Source: Drechslerella dactyloides
Taxonomy: Eukaryota; Ascomycota; Orbiliomycetes; Orbiliales; Orbiliaceae
DNA: 64,000 nucleotides
Assembly: GCA_020064725.1 (NCBI GenBank)
Contig: JAGTWJ010000013.1
Location: 930,001 to 994,000, forward strand
Reading direction: 5' to 3'
The notes under the pieces: generated by a model
The model's input: only the letters and a program-made list of their open reading frames with translations
What the model was told of the DNA's origin: nothing
Databases searched by the model: none
Part shown: positions 24,026-33,540 of the stretch, piece after piece
How positions within the stretch are numbered: the stretch's first letter is position 1
Layout of the letters: the number at the start of each line of letters is the position of its first letter
Made by a program: the position numbers and the translations under genes

Positions 24026-24033
24026 TTTTTTTG
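24026..24033 (+). terminator. Pol III terminator of U6
   Basis: A run of eight T follows the 3' end of U6 (AAAAG then T8). This is the expected Pol III stop. Confidence 0.85.
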
Positions 24034-24388
24034 CACTTTTTTTCTTTGATTCTAGATTATGAGGCCGCCTCCGCCTTCACTATTGCCACTTAGTATACAA
24101 TATAATCTGATAAAAAGCGGTTGCCATCTGTCGGTGCCGCAGACTTTTTGGCTTCTGACAATCGGAAAAGTGCCAAAAAGTGTTTGTCGATGTTTGTCAT
24201 GCCATGTGTGTTGTTACAACTACCACGCAACACATATGACTACCACACAACACAGTTTGCACCATTGCATTCTTCAAAGCTCAAGCTCAAGCTCCTCAAC
24301 TAGCTCGCGACTCGAACGTTCGAATTCCCCACGGTCTCAGCTGTTCTCGTCCACGTCCACTATCCACACAACCTACTGTCCTCTCACA
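24034..24388. other. spacer between U6 and Nudix gene
   Basis: These are 355 bases with T-rich sequence at the left. To the right is a CT/CA-rich leader (AGCTC units near 24278-24300, CCACAC runs) that forms the Nudix gene's promoter and 5' UTR. Confidence 0.35.
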
Positions 24389-25201
24389 ATGTCGAAGGTG
24401 AATATCAAAGGGACGGTGACCTCCGTCGAGCCGCTCGATACCGCCAACGCACGATGGGTCCGTCTAGTAAAGTACTTACTCACATCCGTCCATTCTATCA
24501 ACTGGCAAGCTTACCAACGTCCGTTTGTGGTAGAATCACATACAACGACCCGAACTCGACCCCTCGCACCTGGGAGTCTTCCGAGCGCCTCACGCGGCCG
24601 AAAGACTCAGTCTCCGATGGCGTTGGCATAATCGCGGTCCTCAAGCCGCAGAACGCGGGTGAAAAACCCTCGATACTGCTGCAGAAGCAGTACCGGCCGC
24701 CGATTGATAAAGTATGCATTGAGGTTCCCGCGGGGCTGATCGATGCCGGGGAGACACCTGAGGAATGCGCGATCCGCGAATTGAAGGAGGAGACAGGATA
24801 TGTTGGCGTCCTGGCAGGTGATGGTGACGGTGGTGACGGTGGTAGTATCAGCTGTTTGATGTTTAATGATCCCGGTTTCTGCAATACGAATTTGAAGTAA
24901 GTTTACAAAACAGTATCTATGCCACTTCGCTCGCGATGGTGTGGTAAAATGGGAGCTGTGGGCTAATTGAAACGGTGGGTGTAGCTTTGTCCACTTGACG
25001 ATTGACATGTCGCTGCCGGAGAACCAGCACCCAGTGCAGAATCTGGAGGAGAACGAGTTTATTGAGTGCTTTACCGTCCCGTTGGACGAGCTGTGGGAGA
25101 CTTGTCGGCGGCTGGAGCGTGAAGGATGTGGAATAGATGCGCGGGTGGGCACGCTGGCGGAGGGCTTCCGCGTGGCCAAGCTGTGGGGGATGTTTCGATG
25201 A
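24389..25201 (+). CDS. Nudix hydrolase, ADP-ribose pyrophosphatase (Ysa1 type), 220 aa
   Basis: There are three exons, 24389-24471, 24534-24896 and 24985-25201. The phase is kept across GTACTT...GTGGTAG and GTAAGT...GTGTAG, and the sum is 221 codons. The complete Nudix box lies at residues 95-117: G95, E101, then R109-E110-L111 and E113-E114, followed by G116, with the metal-binding glutamates present. The preceding GIIAVLKPQ and LLQKQYRPPIDKVCIEVPAG match the ADP-ribose pyrophosphatase subfamily (yeast Ysa1, human NUDT5). These enzymes hydrolyse ADP-ribose to AMP and ribose-5-phosphate with Mg2+ in the cytosol or nucleus. A GDGDGGDGG insert in the loop after the Nudix box looks like a local repeat expansion. 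The first donor (GTACTT) is not optimal, but the joined reading VRLVKITYNDPN is convincing. Confidence 0.9.
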
Positions 25202-25374
25202 TATTCCATATGTGTAGAAGAGCCTTATCGTACAGGTCTATTGGTGGGGCGATTAAGATTGGCGGGTTGATGTTGGGTGGTTGTAGTTGTGTAGAAGAAG
25301 CATTTCAAGGTACAGTATACAAGCAAATACTTTAGGATATGAGCCCATAGCAAGGATAGATTATTCAGAAATCA
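25202..25374. other. spacer between Nudix gene and left MITE copy
   Basis: This short stretch holds the expected 3' end of the Nudix transcript. The accessory island begins at its right edge. Confidence 0.3.
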
Positions 25375-25556
25375 CAGATACTATGCCGGAACACCGGGGT
25401 GGATTACTACAGTTATATATATGGCTGAAAAGGCTGCATCGTTACAATATTATTACCTGAAGTACATATTTTCACTAATAAACTGCACTAAAACAGTATT
25501 ACAGCCAGCTTTTTTTATAGCATATTCAAAACAGGTCTCTTGCGGCACAGTATCTG
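25375..25556 (+). mobile_element. MITE-like element, copy A
   Basis: This is a non-coding element of about 182 bp. Its ends form an imperfect terminal inverted repeat: CAGATACTATGCCGG at the left, and the reverse complement of the right end reads CAGATACTGTGCCGC. The interior matches a second copy at about 34866-35050 over nearly its whole length (shared blocks include GGGGTGGATTACTAC and TATTATTACCTG). Many differences are C/T or G/A transitions. No target-site duplication was clear. Confidence 0.6.
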
Positions 25557-26394
25557 GGATATAAGCTATGATTCTGGGCGACCACAGCATTGATAAGTTG
25601 GAAATATATTTGCATAAGTATGATATTTGTTCGTTTTTGATCTGCGAAAAGATTTTAGCTGTATGTTATCAATCTAGATCTTGTGACAGGAGACCTTTCA
25701 ACCAATCTGGCTCGCGAGACCATAAGAGGCTAGACCTTAAGTCTTGATGCCGATAATGTTGATCAGCCCTAAATCCCGAGGTCTCGCCATCCCATTGTCC
25801 TATATATGTGTGATTCCAAAGTTTGACCACTTACTTTATCATGTCCTTTGCCGGCTGCCCGACGCTCACTATACAATGTATATAGAAAATATTACAAATA
25901 CGGCGTACCAAACCAGATAAACGATTATACATTCGATTGAATATTTCCTTATATATGCGTTCAATTGCACCATATATACGCTCAACTACACTATATACAT
26001 GCGTTCAATTGCCTTATATATGATACCAACACCCCTACTAGCACGCCACCAAGACTTATGCTGTAGATGAAGTCCACAGCTAGAATACTTCCTAGGCAGC
26101 TAATTGGCCAAGCCGATTAAATAGGGGCCCGGGGGGCGCGCAGTAGAAGCCGGCCCACTCCCCAGTAGAAGCCAGCCTGGCAGGGTGCTAACAGGGCCTA
26201 GGGGCCCGTATAGTTCTTATATATAAGATGACTGAACGTATATATATGGTGAAAAGTGAATGTGTAATCTTTTGTCCGGGTTTGTACACCATATATAGAT
26301 AATTAATAGAAAGTTTTATATAGTTTATATATAAGATATCATATTGCATAGTAGTATAGTTTCTCGAAAGCATCAATTTATCAGCACTTGAATC
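25557..26394. other. AT-rich gene-free left part of the island
   Basis: This stretch is AT-rich. It holds a degenerate tandem array (25949-26032) and a short duplicated unit CAGTAGAAGCC (26141 and 26163) next to a GC-rich patch around 26126-26140. The last part is the 3' flank of the ankyrin gene. No gene is seen. Confidence 0.45.
25949..26032. repeat. degenerate tandem repeat, about 25-bp unit
   Basis: Three consecutive units are built on ATATATGCGTTCAATTGC. The second reads ATATATACGCTCAACTAC and the third ATACATGCGTTCAATTGC. The array ends in another TATATATG. The units differ mainly by transitions. Confidence 0.6.
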
Positions 26395-29300
26395 TTACAA
26401 GATTTTGCAGTTTGCATTATAGCGAGTGGCTTTGCCCCCATGGTCGATTAATAACTGCTGGATGTTCGTATTGCCCATATCTACCGCTAGTTTATAGGCC
26501 AACCTGCCATTCATCGTCCCTCCAAAGGGGTTTGCTTTATTTTCCAATAATAGTCGGACCATTGGCTCATGTCCCCTAGCGGTTGCCAGAACTAGGGGCG
26601 TACATCCAAAGTTATTATAGGCATCGATATCTGCTCCTTTCGCCAAAAGGAGCGATACCATCTCCATGCGATTCTGCTCAGCAGCAGATTGAAGTAGCGT
26701 CCATCCTTGGTTTAGGCGACAGTTGACATCTGCACCTTTGCCTATTAGTAGCGACGCTATTTCTTCATGATATTTTGCAAACGCTATACAGAGTGGCGTC
26801 CATCCATCACGTGTCTTCGCCTCCAGATTGGCGCCGCTGTCCACTAGCAACTGTACGATGGACTCATGGCCGCTCTCAACCGCCCGATGTAGCGCGGTCC
26901 ATTTATTATCATCTTGTGTTTCAAGGTCGGCTTTCTTGCTGTCGATCAGGACCCGAAGAACGCTAGAAATGGACTTGGATGCTGCTACATGTAAGGCCGT
27001 CCAACCGCCATTCATCTTCGCATGGATATCTGCTCCATTTTCTATCAATATTTGTAAAGCGGTCACTTGGCCGCCCTCGGCAGCGCGGTGCAGTGCAGTG
27101 CTCCCCAAATCGTCCCGCAATTCTGGGTTGGCTTTCTCGCTGTTGAGTAGGAGTCGCAAGACTTGTTCCGAATTGTTATGCAGCATCGATGCTAGATGTA
27201 GTGCTGTCCCACCGCCCTTTAGCCTCGCATGAATATCTGCTCCATTTTGTGACAATATCCGTAAAACGGCCACATGGCCGGCTTCGACAGCGCGGTGCAG
27301 CGGAGTCCACCCATAGTTGTCTTGTAGTTCTGGATTGACTTTCCCGCTGTCGAGTAGGAGTTGTACTATTGGTGCGTGACCTTGATGTGCTGCTAAGTGT
27401 AACGGAGTCGATCCATTGTCTATCTTGGCATGACAGTCAGCTCGATAGTCCAGCAGAAGCGATATCACCGCTTCCTTTCCAAGATTAGCGGCGAAGTGTA
27501 ATGCAGTCCATTGATTGTCCGTGGTTGTGTGAACATTAGATTTGTTCTCGAGCAACGTTTTTACAGCTTGGGTACAGCCATTTGTGACTGCAACAATCAG
27601 CGGTGTCCATTCGCGGTCATCCTTTGCTTCAAGTTCAGCACCTGCTTTAATCAGGGACCGAATAACAAGAATGTTGCCAGAGGCTGATGCTAGATGCAAG
27701 GCTGTCTCCCTTTTCTCTTTCCGCTTGTGAACGTCAGCATTTTTTGCTAGTAACACCTGGACTACTGATTCGCGCCCACCCTGGACGGCGATGTGCAGAG
27801 GCGTCCAACCGTCGTCATTTTTTTCAACATCCGCACCGCTTTCGAGCAGAAGCCATGCTAAACGCTGGTCCCCCTCCTTGGCCGCATGTTGCAAGAGTGT
27901 TCGTCCTTCTGTAATCGTGTTGATATCGGCACCCTTCTCGACCAGTAACTTCACAACCGTCTCATGCGACTTGTAAGCTGCCTCTATCAATGCAGTTCGC
28001 CCCTGATTGTTTTGTTCCTCGAGCGTAGCACCGTGTTCGATGAGTAGCCTTATTGCTGCCTCTTCACCTCTCACAGCAGAAAATTGCAGCGGGGTCCACC
28101 CTTGCAAGTCTTTCGCATTGACATTGGCGTCACCCTCGAGCAGAAGCCGTGCGGTTTCCGAATGTCCATTTTTAACTGCCACGTGAAGCGGTGTCACCCC
28201 GAGAGTGGTTTTTGATTCAGTGTCGGCCCCATTTTCATACAAGAGTTTTATGATGGATGTGAAGTTGTTCAATGCTGCTAGATGGAGGGCCGTCCAGCCG
28301 TCTTTTCGGGCTATGTTGACACCAGCACCCTTCTTCAAGAGCAACTCTACCGCCAGATGATGTCCATTCTCGGCTGCTATGCACAGCGCAGGATCCAGAG
28401 GTCTATCGCTCCCTACAGCATTGATATCAAGGGTTTTGCGAATTATCAATCGCACTACCTCATCCTGGCGGTGGCCTGTCGCCCAACGAAACGCTTCCAA
28501 AGCGTCGAAGTTCGAAGCACGGATATCAAAGTTGTTGTTCAGCAATAACACAGCGGCCTTATCCATACTTAGTCCAAGATATAGCTGAAGGTTAGGGGAT
28601 TAAGAAACTCACATTGATTTCAGAATGGCTCCTGGTCTCTTCACCAGTAGAGGTAGGGTTGTCTCTTTTGAAGTCGCGGGCATCGTCGAAGCAGTCGACA
28701 CAGTAGAAATGGCTAGGATTCTTCGCTTGGCCTATCATTTCGACCAATCTATGAGCGGAAGGTCTTTCGTCTTGATCTAACTTTAACATGCGTTGGATCC
28801 ATCCCAGTGGTTCGTTGTCCAAGTTATGTGTACTGCTCGCTTCTTGAAGTTCCTCCATCCACCTCTTAACCACTTCTACATTAGCACAAAAGCTTGAGTC
28901 GCCGCTGGGTGCTTCGTCAATCCGTCTTTCTAACTCCACGATCGACTTGCGTTTTATGACAGTGGCGATCTCCAAAAATACGCAACCGAGCGACCAGATA
29001 TCAGCCAAACTGTTAATCCGATTGTCTGTCTGGAATCCTGCATTCAAAACTTCCGGGGCTGCCCATTTGTGAGTTAATCTAGTAGGTGCGCTATTGGTTG
29101 TACTGCGGGTCTTATTAGCCCATGAGTACGAGCAGTCGAAATCAGCTAAAAAGACATTGTGCTCATTGATTAAAATATTCTCAGGCTTTATGTCGCGATG
29201 ATGAATCTTTTTGAAGTGAAGAAACCAAAGTCCTCGAGAAAGGCAGCCGAAGAACTGGGGTAAGAACGATCGAAGGTCCTCGTTTCCATGCGCTTTCTTG

Positions 29301-30040
29301 AGGTAATCCGTCAAATTGTACTGAGCGAATGGTGACATGATGATTGTGAAGAACTTGTCGTCCGTGTAACTCGCCTCCTTAAAATCACAAAATCAAGACA
29401 GGGTGTTAGTAGACTATTACTGGCAACAGTGGTGATTCAAAGCGTGCTAGTCAGCACGCTTCGAATCGCTGTGGGACTTGAGCTTTACCAGCTTGACGCA
29501 GTGACGGTGGACGATACTCTTCATGATCTGAACCTCGTGTTCGAAAGCACGTAGGGTGTTTGTATCGCTGAGCGCCATTTCCCGTCGGAAATATTGCTTC
29601 CTCGCATAGTACTTTGCTCCATCAAGGAATGTATACACCACATCAACTTGGCATAGTGCTGTTGTTGCAATGACGCGTTGACTGTGAAGGCCTGATGGTG
29701 TCTGCAGAAAATTTCCATGTTTCCTTAATCGGAACAGTCCTATAATGTCAGAGCCACGGCATATGGACTCTTGGGTTTCCACAAAGTGGTTCTTCCATTT
29801 ATCGCTGAATTCACCAGGGAGTTGCGTTTGATGAAGTGGCAGAGAGCTTTCAGAGAAGCCCTTTCGAAGGAGGTCATCAAAGTCAGACAGATGGCCCATC
29901 TGACGAAGGATGCTATATAATCGTGGAGCTTTGCTGTACTTTTGTAGTCCTGCATCATCCTGAAGCAGATCTGAGATCCTTTCGAAATCCTCATCGGTGT
30001 ACTTGTATTTTAGCGTCGAAAAATAGGAGTCTAGCGCCAT
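26395..30040 (-). CDS. protein kinase fused to a long ankyrin-repeat array, 1168 aa
   Basis: There are three exons on the minus strand: 30040-29489, 29377-28613 and 28584-26395. The sum is 1169 codons. Residues 1-140 form a region shared with the divergent neighbour (SKAPRLYSILRQMGH, FSESSLPLHQTQLP, KWKNHFVETQESIC). The kinase covers about 140-400: candidate ATP-site Lys148 (YARKQYF), Glu169 (FEHEVQ), HRDIKPEN with catalytic Asp246, DFD at 263-265 where DFG is usual, APE near 290 and DIWSLGCV near 312. After it comes the CxxC in FYCVDCFDD. From about residue 460 to the end there are about 21 ankyrin repeats (GWTPLHxA, LLLxxGADVxA). The fungal NLR-like order would be effector, NACHT, repeats; here a kinase sits before the repeats. 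The second intron is only 28 nt, so its exact borders are less certain, but without it a stop intervenes. Confidence 0.85.
26760..27348 (-). repeat. higher-order tandem module within the ankyrin array
   Basis: Successive segments of about 67 residues repeat as units of two ankyrin repeats: NPELQDNYGWTPLHRAVEAG, NPELRDDLGSTALHRAAEGG and a third with LETQDDNKWTALHRAVESG. The first two units continue with the alike RILSQNGADIHARLKGGGTA and QILIENGADIHAKMNGGWTA. The similarity is higher between units than between neighbouring single repeats, which points to duplication of two-repeat blocks. Confidence 0.7.
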
Positions 30041-30679
30041 ATTTGCTAGCTACGCCTGGTCTCGTAAACCAGACCCTTCCTTGAGTTGCCACAAGCTACG
30101 CCTTACTTGAAAAAGAAAGTACCACAACGAGGTTGTTGTTAGACTCAGAGACTAGGGCGTAGTTAGTTAGCTAGAGGTGTTGTACTACATAGGACTCTGT
30201 ATGGGTAAGTAAAATCTATCTTACCCTAGCAAGGACAGCAGAAGTTCGAGTTCCACGTCCTTTGATAGAGTACTACACAAAGATTTAACCATGATCAGGA
30301 GTACTCACAGGGAAAAGTTAGAGAGATATAAGGTAGGACTAGAAAGCTATCTGAGTCAATAGGGTAATTCCTCTTGCCTGATACCATGTAGTGATGATCC
30401 GGAAATCCTTCGACAGTAGCTGTAAAGGATCAGATCTGAGGCTGAAGAAATCTCGTGTTACTTATACGTTTACCTTGACACGTTGACGCATTACTATAAA
30501 GTGGGGTCATGCCGCTCTAAAAACCCCGCATCCCTCTTTCGCGGCAAGACCTATCATATCGCACGGCTCCTTGGTTTCTAAGCCCCAGCCGGGAGACCAG
30601 CCCCAGTTATCATTGCTATTATCATTTGCAGCCCCTGCTTTGCCTTATTGAACAAACTACCCTAGCAAAAGCCTGAATC
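30041..30679. promoter_or_regulatory. shared divergent promoter region of the kinase pair
   Basis: These 639 bases separate the start codons of two head-to-head genes, so both promoters lie here. The hairpin-type motif GGTCTCGTAAACCAGACC is at 30058-30075, close to the minus-strand start. A CTATAAAG sequence lies near 30494-30501. No ORF is supported. Confidence 0.6.
30058..30075 (-). repeat. dispersed hairpin motif, copy 1
   Basis: GGTCTCGTAAACCAGACC has the 5-bp arms GGTCT and AGACC around an 8-base loop. It is the reverse complement of the motif at 44893. It lies 18 bases upstream of the kinase-ankyrin start codon. Confidence 0.7.
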
Positions 30680-33518
30680 ATGGCAAATCCCAAGAAACTA
30701 ACACATGAGAACTACACGATCGCGTGGATATGCGCTCTCCCAGTTGAGATGGCAGCGGCCAAGGCCATGCTAGACGACACGCATGTTTCCTTACCACAAC
30801 ACCCCCGTGATGGCAACACTTATACTCTGGGAGAAATTGGAGGACATAACGTTGCAGTCGCCTGTCTACCTTCAGGGGTATACGGTATAACTTCTGCAGG
30901 AATAGTTGCGAATCAGATGCTATTCACATACACTGCTATTAGATTCGGTTTGATGGTGGGCATCGGTGGCGGTGCTCCCACCGAAGCGGCCGATATTCGG
31001 CTTGGGGATGTTGTCGTTAGCAAGCCTACAGGCACGCTGGGCGGTGTGGTTCAATTTGACCTTGGAAAAACACTTTCCAACGGTCGCTTTGAGAGGACCG
31101 GAACATTAAACAAGCCACCACAAGTGGTCTTAACAGCACTTTCCTCTTTGCAAGCAGATGATTTGATGGGAGCCAGTCGCGTCCCAGCCGTCCTTTCTGA
31201 TATGGTCAGCAAATATCCTGCAATGGGATCGAAGTTCACGCACCCTAGGCAGCAACAAGATATGCTATTTGAGGCGGGTTACGAACATGTCGATTCGAGG
31301 AGCAACTGCGATTACTGTGATAAGAATAAGCTAATAGAGCGAAATAAAAGAATGAGAGATGACCCGGTCATTCACTACGGATTGATCGCATCCAGTACCC
31401 GAGTTATGAGGGATGGGGTGGTAAGAGATCGGCTGGCACAGGAGCTTGACGTCCTGTGCTTTGAAATGGAGGCTGCCAGTCTGATGGACAATTTCCCCAG
31501 TGTTGTTGTTCGTGGCATAGCGGATTACGCAGACTCACATAAGAACAAGCACTGGCAGGAGTACGCAGCCGCAGTCGCAGCCGCCTACGCAAAGTGTCTT
31601 ATCTCGGCAACCTCCATCGTCCAGACTTCTAAGACACAAACCGTGATCCAGGCGACATCTCATCTTGGTAAGCCTTCGAGCTTGCTGCATTGACTTGACT
31701 TGTATTGACGGCCTGCATAGGAGCGAGAATGGCTCATAGTCTTGCCCGCTCGCCTTTTCCGCCGAACACGTTAGGGCAAAGGGGGCAGGCTGTACAAAGT
31801 CAACCTGTCACCAGCGTGGTTGAGAGTCAACTCGCGTCTTATTTCTGGCCAATAAGAGAGAGGTATAATGACCGAGATTTCGATGCCATCGCGACGCTTC
31901 TTGAGCTTACTGGCTCCGATCAAACTCAGCCGTATGTGCGGACTCCTCGACTCTATACACTTCTTCGTCATCTTGAAACCCTAGAAGACACCCGGCGGTC
32001 TGGTAAGAATGTCGCGAGCAAACTTTGTCCGGATTACCTTGACGCTTTCCTCGAGAATGGACTATCGGACCGATCCCTTCCCTTCTCTCAGACGCACCTA
32101 CCCGTGGACCCTTCCGAAGGCTGGAAAACAAGGTTTCTAGAAGCTCAGCACATCGTGTGCGATAGCTCCGATCTTATTCAGATGATGTGCCTGGGTAAAC
32201 ATATGACTTTCGCGAAAAGTTCGCCCGACAACTACTTTATACGACAGAAACGCATCGCAGCAACGGAACGCAGTGAGGTTGACAAAATTGTCTGTGTCCT
32301 TGGAGAAACCGAGCCTTATGCCAGAAAGAGATTCTTCAAGCGTGTCATGACGGGCGACAATTCTTCAATCGCCCGCTCGTTTGAAAACGAAATTGAGAAT
32401 CTGAAGCGCATCGTTAATCACCATTGTGTGAAGCTGGTATGAGTAGCCTTAGAGTAGCCCGCCCCCATTTGGTATTAGACTGACAGGGATATGATATATG
32501 ATACTAGGTAGCAAGTTACACCGATCATTCATCCTTCGCTTTAATAATGTCACCAGTAGCTCGATATAACCTTTCGGACTATCTGAAAGAGGTTACCAGT
32601 TCGGACGACGATCTAGCCTCTTATCTTCCAAATTTTCTCGGCTGCCTCTCCAGAACTCTTTGGTTTATACACGGTCAAAAGCTTCGACATCGCGATATAA
32701 AACCTGAAAATATCCTAGTCCATGACGGAAAGATTTTGTTGACGGACTTTGATTGTTCTTACAGTTGGGCTCACACAAACCGAAGCACGACTACCAAGGC
32801 ACCCCCAAGAACCTGGAAATACGCATCCCCAGAAGTTGCACGCCTGGGACTCCAGGAAACCGGCCGAATTAAGAGCTCGTCAGATATCTGGTCCTTAGGT
32901 TGCGTGTTCCTCGAAATCATCACTGTATGGTTAGGACGACCTCTGAGTGAGTTGGAGGAAAGCTTCGGTGAGGACCACTACTTCCAAGAACCTGAAAAAG
33001 TCGAAGTATGGATAAGCCGCCTCCGTGAAAAGGCCTCAGACCTGGCAAAAGAGGCTCTGAACTGGGTCGAGTGGATGCTACAGGAACCGCCAGATGGGCG
33101 TCCATCAGCACATGCGCTTGTTGAGGAGAGCAGGAAGCGGCATCCATGGAAATTTTGCTGTGCCGAATGTCAACAGGAAGATAGTAAGAGGATCGAGCCG
33201 CAGACGAAAGTTGAAGCGACTCGCGGGTCCGTTTATCCAGTTGGAAACGGAAACGAGATTCCTCAGCATCGTGGTCTCGCCAGCCAAACCCACACAGTCC
33301 CACTTATACCTGAACCAGCCCTTGGGTTCAACAACAACCCGGTAGTCCCGACAAGGAGTTTCTCTTGGGAAGAATATCAGGCCGATGTTTGCGCAGAGAT
33401 GGACCTGGCACCAGAATCCCTGAGGGAAGGCCACCGGGCAGTAATTAGAGCATCGTATGCTGTTCATCGGAGAGCATTGCTGGCTGCTGGTTTTACTGAG
33501 AGCGACGCAAGGCCTTAG
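30680..33518 (+). CDS. PNP_UDP phosphorylase domain fused to a protein kinase, 904 aa
   Basis: There are three exons, 30680-31667, 31721-32436 and 32508-33518, and the sum is 905 codons. Residues about 10-320 are a PNP_UDP_1 nucleoside phosphorylase-like domain: YTIAWICALPVEMAAA at the N-terminus, GLMVGIGGGAP, YGLIASSTRVMRDG, CFEMEAA (the purine-binding Met-Glu) and RGIADYADSHKNKHW. This is the form found at the N-terminus of many fungal NLR-like proteins. Residues about 360-525 are homologous to the N-terminal region of the divergent neighbour (VRTPRLYTLLRHLE, SDRSLPFSQTHLP). The kinase follows: Lys532 (YARKRFF), Glu553, HRDIKPEN with Asp631, DFD at 648-650, DIWSLGCV. Then comes a CxxC (FCCAECQQED) and a tail of about 110 residues. 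The intron after VKL matches the neighbour's first intron in position and phase. Confidence 0.87.
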
Positions 33519-33523
33519 TGGAC

Positions 33524-33540
33524 GGTCTAGTCTGCGAGAC
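33524..33540 (+). repeat. dispersed hairpin motif, copy 2 (diverged)
   Basis: GGTCTAGTCTGCGAGAC is a diverged copy. It lies six bases after the stop codon of the PNP-kinase gene. Confidence 0.5.

Larger units (their letters stand above)
23862..24028 (+). ncRNA. U6 spliceosomal snRNA gene with mRNA-type intron
   Basis: The 5' stem-loop is GACC-TTCG-GGTC (23862-23873), followed by ACATGGTCAATTTGAAA, the conserved U6 5' domain. After an intron (23891-23957) the sequence resumes with CGATACAGAGAAGATTAGCA, which holds the catalytic ACAGAGA box, then CCCCTGCACTAAGGATGACA, which forms the AGC-type triad region and the internal stem-loop, and CGCTTCAACAAAGAG. It ends in a Pol III T-run. Joined exons give about 100 nt, the normal U6 size. 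The intron has GTAAGT, CACTAAC and CTCACAG signals, so it should be removed by the spliceosome itself. U6 pairs with U2 and U4 and forms the splicing active site. The exact 5' and 3' ends are estimated from the stem and the terminator. Confidence 0.93.

Noticed and set aside
25949..26032. CRISPR-like array
   Set aside because: Only three degenerate contiguous units without unique spacers, in a eukaryotic genome. It is an ordinary tandem repeat.
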